Shown here piece by piece: positions 33,718 to 46,494 of a stretch of DNA of 64,000 bases; within the stretch, counting starts at the first letter, position 1, and each line of letters starts with the position of its first letter. Below the pieces are notes generated by a model. That model did not search any database. It was given only the letters and a program-made list of their open reading frames with translations, and was not told the origin of the DNA. Origin of the DNA: Linnemannia hyalina (taxonomy: Eukaryota > Mortierellomycota > Mortierellomycetes > Mortierellales > Mortierellaceae); the NCBI GenBank assembly GCA_019671135.1, contig JAHRHY010000005.1:744001-808000 (forward strand), written 5' to 3'. Position numbers and translations under genes: made by a program.

Positions 33718-36700
33718 ATGCCTGCCACTTCACAGGTAACACACGAACTCAACAGCAGCAACAACAACAACAACAACAGCAACAGCAACAACAGCAACAA
33801 CAACAACAGCAACAACCACACGGAGACACTACCAATGAACAATGGAACCGTGGAACACCACACAACACAACACCCTCGACAATAACCACCACCTCACAGC
33901 TTCCCAAACACTTCGACTCCATATCGTTTCTTAAAAAGAAAAATGCATTGCTTTACCAAGCTAACTCACACCACCTCACCTCACCTTTTCTTCTCCATTC
34001 CAATGATCTCACAGCCGCATGCTGTCCATATTCTGCCGGCAGTGGCCGAGGAGATTTCCTCCTCCCAGCAAAAGTTCACACCTCCACTCTCCACCGCTCT
34101 ACAGGACAGTAATACATCAGTACAGCCGACGAAAACAGCAGCAGTAACATTCGACCTTCACAGCCAAACCTCGCCATCGTCCCCGCCTCCTCCCCCTCAG
34201 CAACAGCAACAACAAGCAGACACCATCTCACCCGGAGTCACCTTCTCGGACGATCAGTATGAGCAGTATGACTCTGACATGGAGCCAGAGCTTGACTTGG
34301 GCGTTTCACGCGAGACCTTACACGAAGGTCAGGTTCTGAAGGCTGGCTTTCTTCACAAGAAGGGCGAACGTATCAAGGTAAAAAGACAGATACCATGAAA
34401 GAAAGACAATGGACAAGATTGGATGGGAAGTCTGCCAAGGGCTTTTGTTGGATATGACATAACACGGCACGACATCAATGGTGGACAGGAGGTTTTCGAA
34501 AAAAAAGGACGTAAATATGACACATCACTGCATGCCAGGGACGCGATAGGGCACAGCGAGATGGACAAAACACAGCGAATGTATACATACAGCTCGAGGA
34601 CGCATGATGAACGCTCAAATCAGGGACCCCAGTCAGTCAGGTCAGGGAGCCAGAGAGGTGTTTTAATATATGAAAGAGGCGAGCTTTTGCATTAGTGCAG
34701 TAATTGGGTTGGTCCCTTCTTATGGTCCCTTCATTTCGGATATAGTTCATTGCATGTAATTGTGTGGTGTGGAAGTAATGTCCTATTACAAGCCTATGGA
34801 CAATATGCTCTCGGGACCAACTTTGCTGAGCTCGATTGCTTTATTTTTACCCTCCTACACTTTTTGAAGGAATGAGCCCCTCTCTTTCTCTCTCTTCTCT
34901 CTCGTCTCACTTTTCGTCAAGGGAAGAGGAGAGAAGGACTCATCAAAAGCAGTCCATGCAAGATGGGAGATGGATGGCTCTTTGGATCTTCTTTCTGTCC
35001 TTTGTGTGTGTGTGTATTGTTCTCTACCGCCACCTCCCTTGTCCCTTTGCGTTTGCTCTTTCCACATGGTTGCATCACAACGATTTTTTTCTTTTTCCTT
35101 TTTCCTTTTGCTTGTAAGATGGATCAGGTTGCCTAACGCGCCCAATCCTATTTTCCTTCGGTGGTGATAGATCTGGAAGAAAAAGTGGTTCGTGCTCCGG
35201 ACGTCCAAACTCGCCTACTACAAGGATAGCAAAGAGTACGAGCTCCTCCGCATCATCGATATCCGGGACATTCACAAGGCCGCAGAGATGGTCGTTAAAA
35301 ACAAGACAGGCGTCTTTGTCATCGTGACCCCACGGAGGACTTTTACCGTCCAGGCCGACAGCGCCGCCGAGATGGAACAGTGGGTCAATGCGATCAACCA
35401 GGCCAAGATCCAGCACGACTTTGCCTCAAGTTCCGACATGGATTCATATGCTGGATCCACCCCACAGTTGGATCATCCGAGTTCAGCACCCCAGCCTGGT
35501 TCTGCAGTCGCTGCAGGAAAACGACCCGAATTGGTCAAGCAGGGTTCTGGAACATTTATGCCTCCTCGCCAAAACTCTCTTTCGCTCTCAGACCCAGGAC
35601 TCGCCAACAGTGGTGAAAATCCCACCAGAGCAGGCAGGAATATGTCTCCCCCAACATCTTCCCCCTTGTCGAGGAACGAGCCAAACCTTTCTGGTCTCTC
35701 GTTGGGGATTATGAGCCAATCGTTGGGGCAGTTACCCTCCTCTGCAAGCTCACCCCCTCATCATCCGTCGGGACCCACCGTTGCATCAAACCGGATCCTG
35801 CAGCAGCAACAGTCGCCTCACAGGACAGCTGATGGCTTATCGTTGATCACTTCTGGAGCAAAGGCAACTCGCATCGGCGGTTCTCCGGCGTCACCTCCAC
35901 GAGACGATGGCCTTCAGGCCGATCTTGCTCCCAACTCCCTCTCATCCAACTTTTCATCCAACACTTCTCCCAAGACACCCACGTCTCCGGAATATGGCTC
36001 TGGTGGAGAGCAGTATGGCCATGGCGAGCACAATGTGTCATCGGAAGAGGAGGAAGATATTGGCGATGATCCCACAGTTCTTGAGGCAGGACGCGTTGCA
36101 GCAGCAGCTAATGCACCAGGATCCGGATTGGTGACAGGCGAGCAGTTGGAGAGCAAGGTCGTTCGGCAAGGGTACCTCTTGAAGCTGGGCAACACTTACA
36201 AGGTACTTTCTCGTTCTTACCTTGAAGCCTCGATCTGGTGCTTTGAGTGACATATGCGTCAAGAAACTAATCTTAATTATTTCTATTTCCTTTGTGGTGC
36301 AGACTTGGCGCAAGAAATGGTTCGTGCTCCGCGGCGACAAACTGACATACTACAAGAACACGAAGGTATATACTCTTTACGCTTCTTTGTCCAAAATACT
36401 GCTAATTTCATTTGGTTAATTTACTTACTGTTCTGTTCTGTTCCGCTGAATACTCTCGAACTATAGGAGTACCAACCTTTGGGTATCATCCCATTGTCGA
36501 GCATCATCGACGCATTGCAGACGGACCCTGTGTCAAAGCACAAGCAGTACTGCCTTCGGATTGTCACGGCGAAACGGAGTTTTGTCTGCTGTGCGCCTGA
36601 CGAGGACACGCTCTTGTTGTGGCTGGATGCAATTCATGTCGAGTGCGACCGTGTAGCCCTGGAATCGCAGCGAGAGCAGGATGGCGAGGATTTGTTGTCG

Positions 36701-37087
36701 GATCCAAGAGCCATGGGTCGTGTTGCCCACATGAATGCTACTCAAGGAGGAGCAGGAGCAACACCAACAGTAGGAGGCGCTGTACCCCGGTCAGGATCAA
36801 GGTCGGGTCTGGCACCAGCTGCGGTGTCCAGCAGCATACAATCTACTGGGTCGCAGCTCAAGAAGGTGCTCAATCAGGAGAGCGGCGGTGAAGCTGGCGG
36901 AGGTGGAGGCGGAGGCGGGAGTGGTCCTTCTGTCTCGTTCTCCACATCTCCTGCTGTTGGCGGACCATTGCTGGTTCCTCATGCTGCTGGAGGCAACTTG
37001 TCGTCCTCCTTTGCGACCTCTCCGTCGCGATCATACCATACTCAAGAGGGTCTAGCGCGCCCTACCACTGTGACCTTCAGCACATAA
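33718..37087 (+). CDS. Protein with two pleckstrin-homology domains, five exons
   Basis: Exons 33718-33735, 34015-34377, 35171-36202, 36303-36365 and 36467-37087 join in frame to 698 residues. The first exon codes only MPATSQ. PH domain 1 spans about residues 108-208 (LKAGFLHKKGERIK, then IWKKKWFVLRTSKLAYYKD, ending EMEQWVNAINQAK), split by a 793-bp intron. A 240-residue Ser/Pro-rich linker follows. PH domain 2 spans about 452-560 (RQGYLLKLGNTYK, then TWRKKWFVLRGDKLTYYK, ending LLLWLDAIH). Basic residues in both beta1-beta2 regions are compatible with phosphoinositide binding. The tail is Ser/Gly-rich with an eight-Gly run. It is probably a membrane-recruited signalling adaptor; no catalytic domain is present. 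No named orthologue recognised. Confidence 0.9.
33750..33825 (+). repeat. CAA/CAG-rich low-complexity tract in intron 1
   Basis: An imperfect AACAGC/AACAAC tract lies inside the first intron of the PH-domain gene. If the intron is retained it reads in frame as Asn/Ser repeats before a stop at about 33885. Confidence 0.75.
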
Positions 37088-37615
37088 TCTTTTTTCCCTC
37101 TCTTCTTTTCACACTAATGTCTTGTCCATTTGCTTTGTTTTTTTTTGTCGTAATTTTTTTTTCCTTCACGTTTTCATGCATCCTATCCTCCCTTCTCCAC
37201 CCTAATTACGCCTCATAATGACCCCTTCACAACGTCCCTCGTCCTACGTTGACATCAACTTACCAAAATACTAATACACATAATGTAATGTTAAATATCC
37301 AATCTCTCCCGTGTACCGTGGTCGTTGTTTGTGTCTGGCTACAGCTGACTCCTCTTGCCATTCGTCTTCCAGCGTAAAGTTTTTCAGAGGACGAGGTGTA
37401 CTTTCCTTCCTTCCTGCCAGACACTGAATGGATGCTGGTCGAATTCGAGCCGTTGACTACAGAAAAAGGGGATCAGTCTCGAAACACAAATCGCCCAGGT
37501 CGTTGTTTGAAGAAGATGCAATCTTTTTTTTCCCCTGAACATCCACCGAAAATTGCTTGAACAAAAGTCGCCTCCCTTGCTCGTCTGTCCTGATAGATGC
37601 GCGCTGAGAAAGGCG

Positions 37616-37635
37616 GTGTGTGTGTGTGTGTGTGT
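37616..37635. repeat. GT dinucleotide microsatellite
   Basis: About ten GT units in the intergenic region downstream of the PH-domain gene. Confidence 0.8.
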
Positions 37636-38145
37636 CGATCGTAACTAGGGTGGGGAGGGGGGACACATGAAGTTATAATTATACGTGACTGATAGACAGG
37701 ACCAGGACGTGTTTTGAGACAAGCTGGACTGCGTTTGATACACTTGGACGCGAACATCCTTAAACAAACGCGTTTGTGCCATCATCAATGATATGACGGC
37801 AAAACATTACCACTCACCAGGAAGGACAGATATAAATACCCCCCCCAACCCCTCACCTTCTTTTTACTACTTTTCTCTCTATTTTTACTATCCCTGTTCT
37901 CCTACTTTCTCACGCCTCGACTTCCATACGACTCAAGGCCCTCCACTCACACCCGCTCACACATCCAACACTCGAGTCATCAGGGAAGAGACGAGGAGAC
38001 GAGCACCAACGAGGGCATGAGGAATGAATACTAGAGAACATGTCTTTTAATAAAGACACGTAGCTATGAACGAGAAAAACTGACTATGGTTCGATAATTG
38101 TAACGTGAAGATCGCCTTTGCTGTGAGCACTTGTTGGGGGTGGGT

Positions 38146-38160
38146 GGGGGGGGGGGGGGG
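38146..38160. repeat. Run of 15 G
   Basis: A G homopolymer preceded by GGGGGTGGGT, forming a G-rich block of about 25 bases. It could fold as a G-quadruplex or be a length-uncertain assembly spot. Confidence 0.8.
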
Positions 38161-38732
38161 AGTGAACAAAGCCAAATCTTTTGAAGCACATATGCAGACA
38201 CCTGAACCAAGTATGAGGCTATCCGTTCCACTGTGGGCTTCCTCTTTTTATGGCGTTTCTGAGGCATTGTTGGCAAACTTTGGGCTCATGTGTTTACAAC
38301 CATGACAGGGAGTTGACTGCCCACAAGATCCAACATATTGATGGTGGTGATCAAATGGAAACATTTCGATCCGTCCGTATCCTCGCCAAAGGCATAGAGT
38401 ATTGTTGAGAAAGTACACTTCTCATACACCTGTTTTTCACATTTGTTTTTTATTTTGGGAGAATGCTGTATGATGATGAATAGTGAGAAATGGCTATGCT
38501 AAAGCAATAAAGAAACTGTGGTTACCTATGGTATGATGTTGATAAAGCATTGGGAAGTTGAAAGAGTGGGGTGATGTTTTTCTGAAAGAAAAAACTGGGT
38601 GAGGCTTTGGAAAAGAAAGAAAAAAAAAAGAATACAATGATGATACAGTGGAATTCCAAATCCTGAAGGCGTCTCCGTTTAATCCAGGACAAGAGCAAAT
38701 AAAGAAAGCATCCAAGCAACAACAGTGTTGGT

Positions 38733-41167
38733 TTAATGCAGCTGCTGTTGCTGACGCTGTTGGTAACGCTGCTGTTCAACGGTGACGGCAGCCAGGGCAG
38801 CAGTAAGAGTCGAGACCTGGGAGACTGTGCTCGTGGGCGACTTGGGCGCGGCAGAGGCTAGGGTGGGCGAGAGTGATGAAGGCGTCACCAAGCCCGACGT
38901 CATCATACCTGCCGTGTGAAGACCTGCCGAAGATGAAGAATTGGTCTGGATCGAGAGTGGGTTCAGTCCAGGAAGAGTCGCGCGGCTGAGCACGGGAGAA
39001 GTCATAGGCGTGACATCGGTCGAAAACACGTTGGGATCCACAGTGTTGCGGTAGGCCGACAGACTTGACAAAAGGCTCGTGGTGATGGCTGCAGTGGTGG
39101 CGGCAGCGGCATTTTGGATGCTGGAGCTGGTGTTGGGGCTGGAGTCTGGTGTCTGTTCTACGAGTGGCGAAGACTTGGTGATGTTTCCCGCATTGTTGTT
39201 GTTGCTGCTGTTGTTCTGGTTATTCTGGTTGTTCTGGTTGGCGGCCGATGCGGAAATCGCGTTAATGGCAGCCATCATCATGGGAGAAGCCTCGACTGTC
39301 GAAAGTGCGGCCGCAAGAGTCATGGCCGCAGCCTGGTTGTTGGTAAAGGCACCGTTCATCAAAAGAGGGTGGCTGGTCAATCCTGCTTGGTGAGCCTTCA
39401 AAGCGGCGGTCAGGTTGGGGTGCGAATGTTCGATGTGGTACTTGAGCCCGTTCAGGTTCTTGTAGCGTTTCCCGCACTCAAGGAAGGAGCAGACGTATGG
39501 TTTGGATTCGGGTCCTTCGGCGTCGCTGAGACCAGATGCCGAGCAGTGTCCGTGCTGGTTGTGATACTTGAGTCCGTTCGGGTTCTTGTAGGCCTTGTCG
39601 CATCCGCTGACTGTGCACCGATATGGCTTGTCTGCGCTAGAAGATCCGGACTTGCCGATGCTCTCCATAATGCTCACCAACTCCTCGCGCTTCCTGATCA
39701 GGTCTTCCGCTGCCTTAAGATATGCTGGGGATCCGACCTCGCCGACATCCGGCAACAGACCCTGCTGAATCGCGTGCTCCAAATAGTCGGTAACTGTGCT
39801 CAAGAGCTCTTCCTGTGATTTCACGGGGCCTCCTGTTGCTTGTCCTGTTGCCGTGGAGGCGAGAGCGTTCGACAATAGGGAGGCGGCGTTTGCGGTAGTA
39901 GTTGAAGTGGTGTTTGGGCTGACTCTGTTCGTCAAGGGGTTAGTTGGAGTCAATGTCACGTTTTGGAAATTGGAAACCTTCTTAGCCATTGGACTGTGGG
40001 TATCAAAGGACGTCGAGTAAGCGGAGAGATCACGCTTCTTGCTGGCCAGGTTAGAGAACTCAGCCTGAGCCGTGGTCCTCAAAATCGAGTTGGGAAAGGC
40101 CGAAACAGCATCATCGAGGGCCATGCCAGAGTCCTCAGAGTAGATGTCGGAAAGCGAGACCCCATTGTTCTTTTTCTTGGCGTTCAAAAATGAGAGCGGG
40201 GTCAGCTTTTGGTGCTGCTGTTGTTGATGGCTGGCTGTCAGGGCTGCGACAGTGGCTGCGGCGGCAGCATTGGCCGCTGAGGCCGAATGTGATTTGCTGT
40301 GGTTATTGCTGAAGCCATGGCCGTTGTGCCGTCCGTTTGATTGGGGATGGTCATTGCCCGAGTCCGAGCCGGTGGACCAACCATCCTCGTCCGTGAATCC
40401 TGCGGGGACGGGGTGGCCATTGTCGTCATCCTCCTCGAAGCGCACATGGGCCTCCTCATAGTGCTGCAGGAGTGCATGCAGATCGCCGAGGGTCAGGCCA
40501 CAGCAGGAAAAGTTTTTGCAGTAGTTGGCCTCAAGTTCCCGCTGATAGACATCGCCTCTTCTTGGCGATGAGCTGTATTCTGGCTGGATGGGACTATGTA
40601 TTCCGAAATAAGAGGGATGAGACGATAGAGTAAGTCAAGGTAAGCAAACACACAATTGGAACAGCAAAAAAAACGGCTGGATTGCATAAGACCATAAGAC
40701 AAGACACCACATGGAAAAAAAGTAAAGATAAAAAGAGCGAGGTAGGCCAAGTGCTGACAAATATAGCACCACTTCTTTTTTTTTGAAGGCTGAACATGGA
40801 AAGTGAGAAAACAAACGTACTCGGACAGCTGGGGGGATTGGCTGTATGGGAAGGGGGCAAAGAAGGATGGACGCCTCAGTTGGGCAGAGTGGAAGGAGCC
40901 GATCGACAGGACGAGAGAGGGTCTCCGCAGGGCAGTTGCAGCGGCAAGGGCTTCGGGGTTGAACGGAGAGGAAGCCGCGCCGGAGTTTGAGAGCGACGGG
41001 AAGCCTCCTTGTCCATGGAAGCTGCTGCCAAAGGGGGTCGAGGCTGTGCTACTATGGTTATTGTAGTGGTTGCTGTTGCTGTAGCGGGAGTTGTTATTGT
41101 TAGCAGAAGAGGAGGAGGAGGAGTTTGCCGAGATGTTGATGCTCGGCGTTGGGATGGAGGCGGGCAT
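38733..41167 (-). CDS. SFP1: Sfp1-like C2H2 zinc-finger transcription factor, two exons
   Basis: Exons 41167-40821 and 40593-38733 give 735 residues; the 227-bp intron (GTACGT...TAG) splits an Asp codon. An isolated C2H2-like finger lies at about residues 141-165 (CKNFSCCGLTLGDLHALLQH). The diagnostic pair lies at about 439-505: YRCTVSGCDKAYKNPNGLKYH and CGKRYKNLNGLKYH, with the NGLKYH helices typical of Sfp1 and its relatives. Gln-, Ala- and Asn-rich runs fill the rest, and the protein ends with a Gln-rich stretch. In yeast, Sfp1 is a TOR- and nutrient-responsive activator of ribosomal-protein and ribosome-biogenesis genes and moves between cytoplasm and nucleus. Conservation of that role is inferred. 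The start is the first ATG after an A/G-rich leader. Confidence 0.9.
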
Positions 41168-43669
41168 CTCTCTGGGAGTGAAGGGAAGTGTAGGCGCCAG
41201 TGCGTGTGAATGTGTAAGGGAGGAATGAAGGGAGGAGAAAGAAAAGAAGGGTAAAGGGTGTGAGAAAGAGAGACAAAGAGCAGTGAGAGCAGAGGGTGCT
41301 AGTGTTTGTGAAGGGGAGGAGTAAGGGGACGTGGGAAGCGAGAGAGATGGACAGAGCAAAGGGCACAAAGGAGAAGGGAGAAGGGAGAAGGAGGAGTGAG
41401 AGTAATGAGGAAAAGAGAAGAGGAGGAGGAAGAGGAAAGAGAAGAGAGAAAGTAAAAAAAGGCGGGAAACGCACACACACATAAAGGGAAAAAAGGAAGA
41501 AGGCTTTCTTCCTTGCGTGATGTCAAGGACCTCGGTGATGACGGTGGGTTGTTAATGGACAAAGAAGCCCCCCATTCATTACTTGTTTGCTCTCGCTCAC
41601 ACGCAGTTCACTCTCGCTGCTGCTCTCATTCTCACTCTCACTCTCAGCCATGCATGTGTCGAACAGATAGAGGCAGACATGGCAGATAGACAAACAAACA
41701 AACGGACGGACACGACGGAATAGCCACGCATGAGAGAAAGGGTGGTGTTGCGCCCCATGCACACATACACAACACACGCACATTCTTTTTTTTCATACAT
41801 TGGTTGTCGCCTGGCTGACGTGCAAGTGTAATACGACTAGTTCTCTCTTTCAACTGTTATCTTACTCATCGTTCACACTCTCTCTCGTTCTCTTTCTCCT
41901 CATCCTTCTCGCACTTCATTGTTGAACGGAGACCCCGTTCAGACAATCTTTGGCCAAGGCCCATTGATTGGCTACGTTCCCATATGGCTTTTTTTTCTCG
42001 CTCTTAGTATTCAGACCCCGTCCTGGGTTCGTGTCGTCGGTCGGTCAATTACAAAGACTCTCCCTTCGTCAATGGCAGGGGATGAGTTAAAGGTAGAAGA
42101 AGCGACAATCAAAAGAGAAAAAAAGGCACCCTGATGTTGGTGTCTGTCAGTTGCTCTGTTGTATCACCATTGGGACATTAGCCAAGGTTATGCTCTCCTT
42201 CACTTTTGATTGAGAGTAAAGGACGGTGTCGACGAACGGGCGGGATACAAAAAAAACGCAAGGAAGCCATGGCACAAATGACCGACATCCAAGAAAATGA
42301 ATAAAAAAAAAGACCCGAGTCAGGGCATGGCTGAACTTCAATCCCACTTTTCTTGCATCCACACAGGACATGGAATGGAAATCGGTGTGCTGAATCCGCT
42401 GGGTTGAATTTGAACTCTTATCCCTTTTTCCTCCTCGTTTTTTGTATGTTCCCCCATTCACTGCTCCCAAAAAGAGAGTTCTTCCTCCCCCTTCTCTCTG
42501 CCGTCTCTGACGAATTCCCGCGTGGCAAACCGTTTCTTACTTACCTTCTTACCCCCCAAACCAGACCCTACACCAACCCAACACAAACACGCACCCCAAC
42601 CTTACCACGTCTTGTACAAACAGCATGCAGGCTGACGAACAAATAAGCTTTCGCTTGTATGCATCTCGCCACATGAGTAACAAAAAAACAAGCAACAACC
42701 AAGGGAATTGTACGTACTCCTACGGTATGTGTGATCATCATACTCAACGGTTGGTATTTTTTCACTTCTTTGACTGACAAAAAACAGGTTCGCCTCTTGT
42801 TTCTTGTCTCGAGTCTCAAGTCGAGTCTTTCTCTCCCTCTCAACAGTCAGATCGTGATCCATAGTTATCGCAGTTGTTATTCATCCCCGCCATGTTCATT
42901 TTCCACCAGGGAACAATTATCGATAAAAATAGCAATGGAGAGGATTGTCTATTGAAACATTTTTTTTTCCATTATTTTCTTTGATGATGAACCACCCTCT
43001 TCCGAATTGACGCCACCAACGTGAGAGAACCACGCGTCAAAATATCAGTAAAACGCGGCTCAAGATCAGTCGATATTCCACAACGCTTCATGTCCTGATT
43101 CATGTTAGTCTCAATGAGCCAACAAGTGTTGATTCCAATCCTACCTGGAGCTAGGACCTGAAAGTCCTGCAAGAGGACCGGTGCAACTGACTTTACCGGT
43201 TTTCGCCTGTCGTCATCCCAATATGCAGGATGTGTTCAACGAATTCTTCGTTCTTGGGATCGATAGGAACCAAAACTTCGCACCGCGCTCATCGTACTTT
43301 TTACTTATTTCTTTCTTTTGTCTTTCTTTTTGTTTGTTCCTTGTTCGCCTTTGTGCTCGCCCATTGCGAAATGTCATGCATTGAATCATCCCTGTTCGCC
43401 TATCTCTGTCTCTCTGTTGACAAACCTGGGACTTTTTTCATCCATCACTTCCTGATACTTTGTTCCTTGATCCTTTTTTCTCTTCTTTCTCTCCGTCCCT
43501 ACTTCAAAGATTATCTTTCTATTATCCCAACCACCTATTATCCTCTTTACGCGTAATCATCTCCTTCTCCTTCTCTCCCTCTCTCGACGCCTAGAAACTA
43601 TTCTCATTTTCTCCTCCCACAACTTTATGACCCACCACTGACGCAATCCGCTTCCACTCTCTCACAACC
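41168..43669. other. 2.5 kb intergenic region between divergent genes
   Basis: It separates the Sfp1-like gene (minus) from the disordered-protein gene (plus). It is purine-rich on the plus strand near 41230-41460 (the Sfp1 leader) and C/T-rich near 43540-43660. It contains the coding relic listed at 42972-43305; otherwise no gene seen. Confidence 0.55.
42972..43305 (-). pseudogene. Frameshifted coding relic of unknown family
   Basis: About 330 bp on the minus strand read like protein-coding sequence broken by frameshifts. One frame (about 43290-43230) gives EVLVPIDPKNEEFVEHILH and then loses sense. Another frame (43229 to the TAA at 42972) gives PAYWDDDRRKPVKSVAPVLL, continuing with LAPGRIGINTCWLIETNM and a Leu/Arg-rich end. 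The two pieces would join smoothly at about 43230 if one frame change is allowed. Composition is balanced and non-repetitive, unlike the surrounding intergenic DNA. No start, splice sites or promoter-like leader fit it. I do not recognise the family. It is probably the remains of a dead gene or mobile element; a missed exon is the alternative. Confidence 0.35.
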
Positions 43670-46494
43670 ATGTTGAAACGAAGAAACACCATCCACCCCG
43701 GCCAGTACACCAAACCCATCCATCCCTTGGATCGCCTTCATTCCCCTCTCACACCTACCTCTTCTTCTTCCACCAACCCCTTCCTCTCTTCATCTCTTGA
43801 CGACCTCAGCACCCTTGTCACCAAACACAGTCGCCACCACCAACAACCATTATCTGCAAACTGCAACAACAACAACAATCCTTTCACTCCACAAAACACT
43901 GTTCCTATCGATCACCAGGAGCAGCAGGACTATCGATTTCTATCTCCGGAACAATGTGATGACCAACATCAGCAACAACCTCAAACCAACACCAACAACA
44001 CAAAGGACTTGCACAGGCGCCGGATGTCACTGGATGTCTTCAAGGTCCCTTTCAACCTCAACAAGAGCCGTCGTGCGACCTGTGCAGCCTCGGATCTTAA
44101 GCGGATGCTGACCATCAAAACTTCGTCTGTCTTGGTCAGACGTCAGCAGAAAAAGGCGGATGATCAGAGTGACGGTAGCAACAATGGAGTAAATAACCAC
44201 GACGGCCCTGTGGATGAGATTTTGAAGACTTCTCGATATCATCCTGATGAACAAGTGATGGATCGTCAGGGCGATGATGATGGGCAACAGTATCAGAACT
44301 TTGCTCAAGATGGACAGGCGATGGAAGACGAGGATAGCTACCGATACCAACATCAACATGCTCACCACCAATACAGCAATGATGCGGCGGAAGAGTCTTT
44401 CAACCCGTTCGTACAACACCACAACAACCACAAAGGACACGGTCAAGACATAGCAGCACATCCCTTCGACTCTGCACCTGATCAGGATACAGACCCATAC
44501 CGCCAACCGTTCCAGGCAACAGATCGACCCATCAATATAGACGAGAAGAAATCCACGAACATGACGCGTCGCCGATATAGCGTCTTCTCCGACTGGTCGA
44601 TTGAAGACTGTCCACGCCTTTTGGCTATGCAGCAGCGACAACAGCAGCAGCAGCGGGAGGAGCAGGAGCAGCTTGATCGACTGTATCAGGTACATATGAA
44701 TGTCAGTCAACTTGTCCTTTTCCATCAATGCTCTATCGCGTTTTTTATATTCAATGTTTGCTGACAGTCATTGTTCCTCCTTTCATGAATTAGGGTATGT
44801 CGTCATCGCAGACAATGTTGGCTCGCTCTACGACAGACACGAGTCTAGGTCAGACCTACGACATTACACAACATCGGCGCCACACAACAATTGCACACAC
44901 CCATCATCCTTCACCCGAATCCTCAACACCAGCTCCACCACCTGCAGCAGTGGCTTCTTCAGGGATGACAGGACGACCGCGCAGGAACACGGTCATCCTT
45001 GGCAAGAACCTGATCCGATCCGCAACATCAGCAGCAGGTCCCAACCATCGTCGTCCCAACCCAGAGACTGCGTCCCTCAAATCAACGACCTCTCGACATC
45101 CCGCGACAACAGATGCCTACACTGCATCCCTCCAACGCCGCCAACTGCGACAACAACAGCAGCAACAGCAACAGAAACAGCATGAGCATGGGAATGGCCA
45201 GCTACGACAACCTGTAGGAAGGCCTGAGTCCTCACATTCGTACAAGCACGACTTTTTGAAGGACACGGCAAAGTGGAAACCGCACCCTTGGACAGTAGCC
45301 TCGTCTTCGTATTCCAGTGCCTGTTCGAGCCCCTCGTCTCCTCTTCACCAGAGCAGGTTTCCACATGAGTTGGGTCATGAGGAGAGTGATCAAGACGACT
45401 CTGATGAAAGTAGTAGTGAAGACGACGACAGTGGCAGTAACAGCGACAGCGAGGAAGATAGTGAGGATGATGGTAGAGATGGTAGCATGAAGGCGGTGGG
45501 AAGGTGTGAGAGGGATCAAGGAGATGCGTGTCGTCAAGAGCACTCACGATACCATTCAACCCATGGTCGTTCTCAAGATCATCCCAGCCATCGTCGGCAA
45601 TCTTTAGTGCAGGAACAAGGAGGACAAGGACGGAGGCAATCTATGGACGCGAGTGATGCCCACTCTTATCGCATACTATCAGCAACCACAACAACAACCA
45701 CTCCTCTACCAAAAGCCGAGCCGCTGTACCACGATATGAAAGCGATCCAAATGAAACCCTATGGCCATGAGGACGACGACGACGATGGTTACAGTAGATT
45801 CGAGCAACAGGCAGGCCAGGAGGATGTGGGTCCTCAAGAGCAGGGATACGAGGACGGCAGTGGCGGCAATTATGGTTACTATGACGATTCGTTTCAATGG
45901 CACCCCTACAACTACGATCAACAACCTGACTCTACAGGCGGCTATTACGAGTCACCATCTTCATCGGCCGCCGCGTTCTCGGAGTCCACAACAACACCTT
46001 CCAAGGCCCAGTCCCAGGACAGTCTCGCCAAAAAAGCCAGCCTTGCCAAAGCCAAGTTCTACAAGTACCTCAGCAAATCCGCCACCACAACCTCTCCTTC
46101 CTCCTCCTCACAACACAACTACCATCCATTAGACAGCGGTGACAGCGACCTCGAAACCACCAGCCATCACCACTACCAGCATGGCTTCTACGAAGCAGAA
46201 GTAGACAACTACGACCACGACAGCAGCCATCACCAATTCGGATCAGGATACTCGTTCACGTCGTCATTGAGAGCCCGCGTGCGGTTGACAAAGACCAAGA
46301 CAGTGCTTCGACAAGTCAAGCGGCGGTTGAGTGAGGCTCTTTCGGAGGCGACTACTAAGGCAGCTAGTACTTTGAGACATGATCTGCATATTGGCAAGAA
46401 ATTTGGTCCTGGCCCTGTTGGGATGAATGGGGTGGTTGAGATGGAGAGTAGTTCTTCTCAGGGACAGGAACACCTTGCCCAGACTAGCCGGTAG
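43670..46494 (+). CDS. Large disordered protein of unknown function, two exons
   Basis: Exons 43670-44689 and 44794-46494 give 906 residues; the 104-bp intron (GTACAT...TAG) follows a Gln/Glu-rich helix. I recognise no domain. The sequence is rich in Ser, His, Gln, Asp and Asn. Conserved-looking islands are RRRMSLDVFKVPFNLNKSRR (about residues 117-136), RRRYSVFSDWSIEDCPRLL (near 307), GRPRRNTVILGKNLIRS (second exon), and an acidic Asp/Ser/Glu block. A basic helical region lies near the C-terminus (LTKTKTVLRQVKRRLSEAL). Several R-R-x-S sites could be targets of cAMP-dependent kinase. The C-terminal basic helix may contact membranes or nucleic acid. Function unknown; the gene itself is supported by a frame-keeping intron and a C/T-rich leader. 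Confidence 0.75.

Larger units (their letters stand above)
37088..38732. other. 1.6 kb intergenic region between convergent genes
   Basis: It lies between the PH-domain stop and the stop of the Sfp1-like gene, so it contains two 3' UTRs. It holds a GT dinucleotide repeat (37616-37635) and a 15-G run (38146-38160). No gene seen. Confidence 0.55.
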
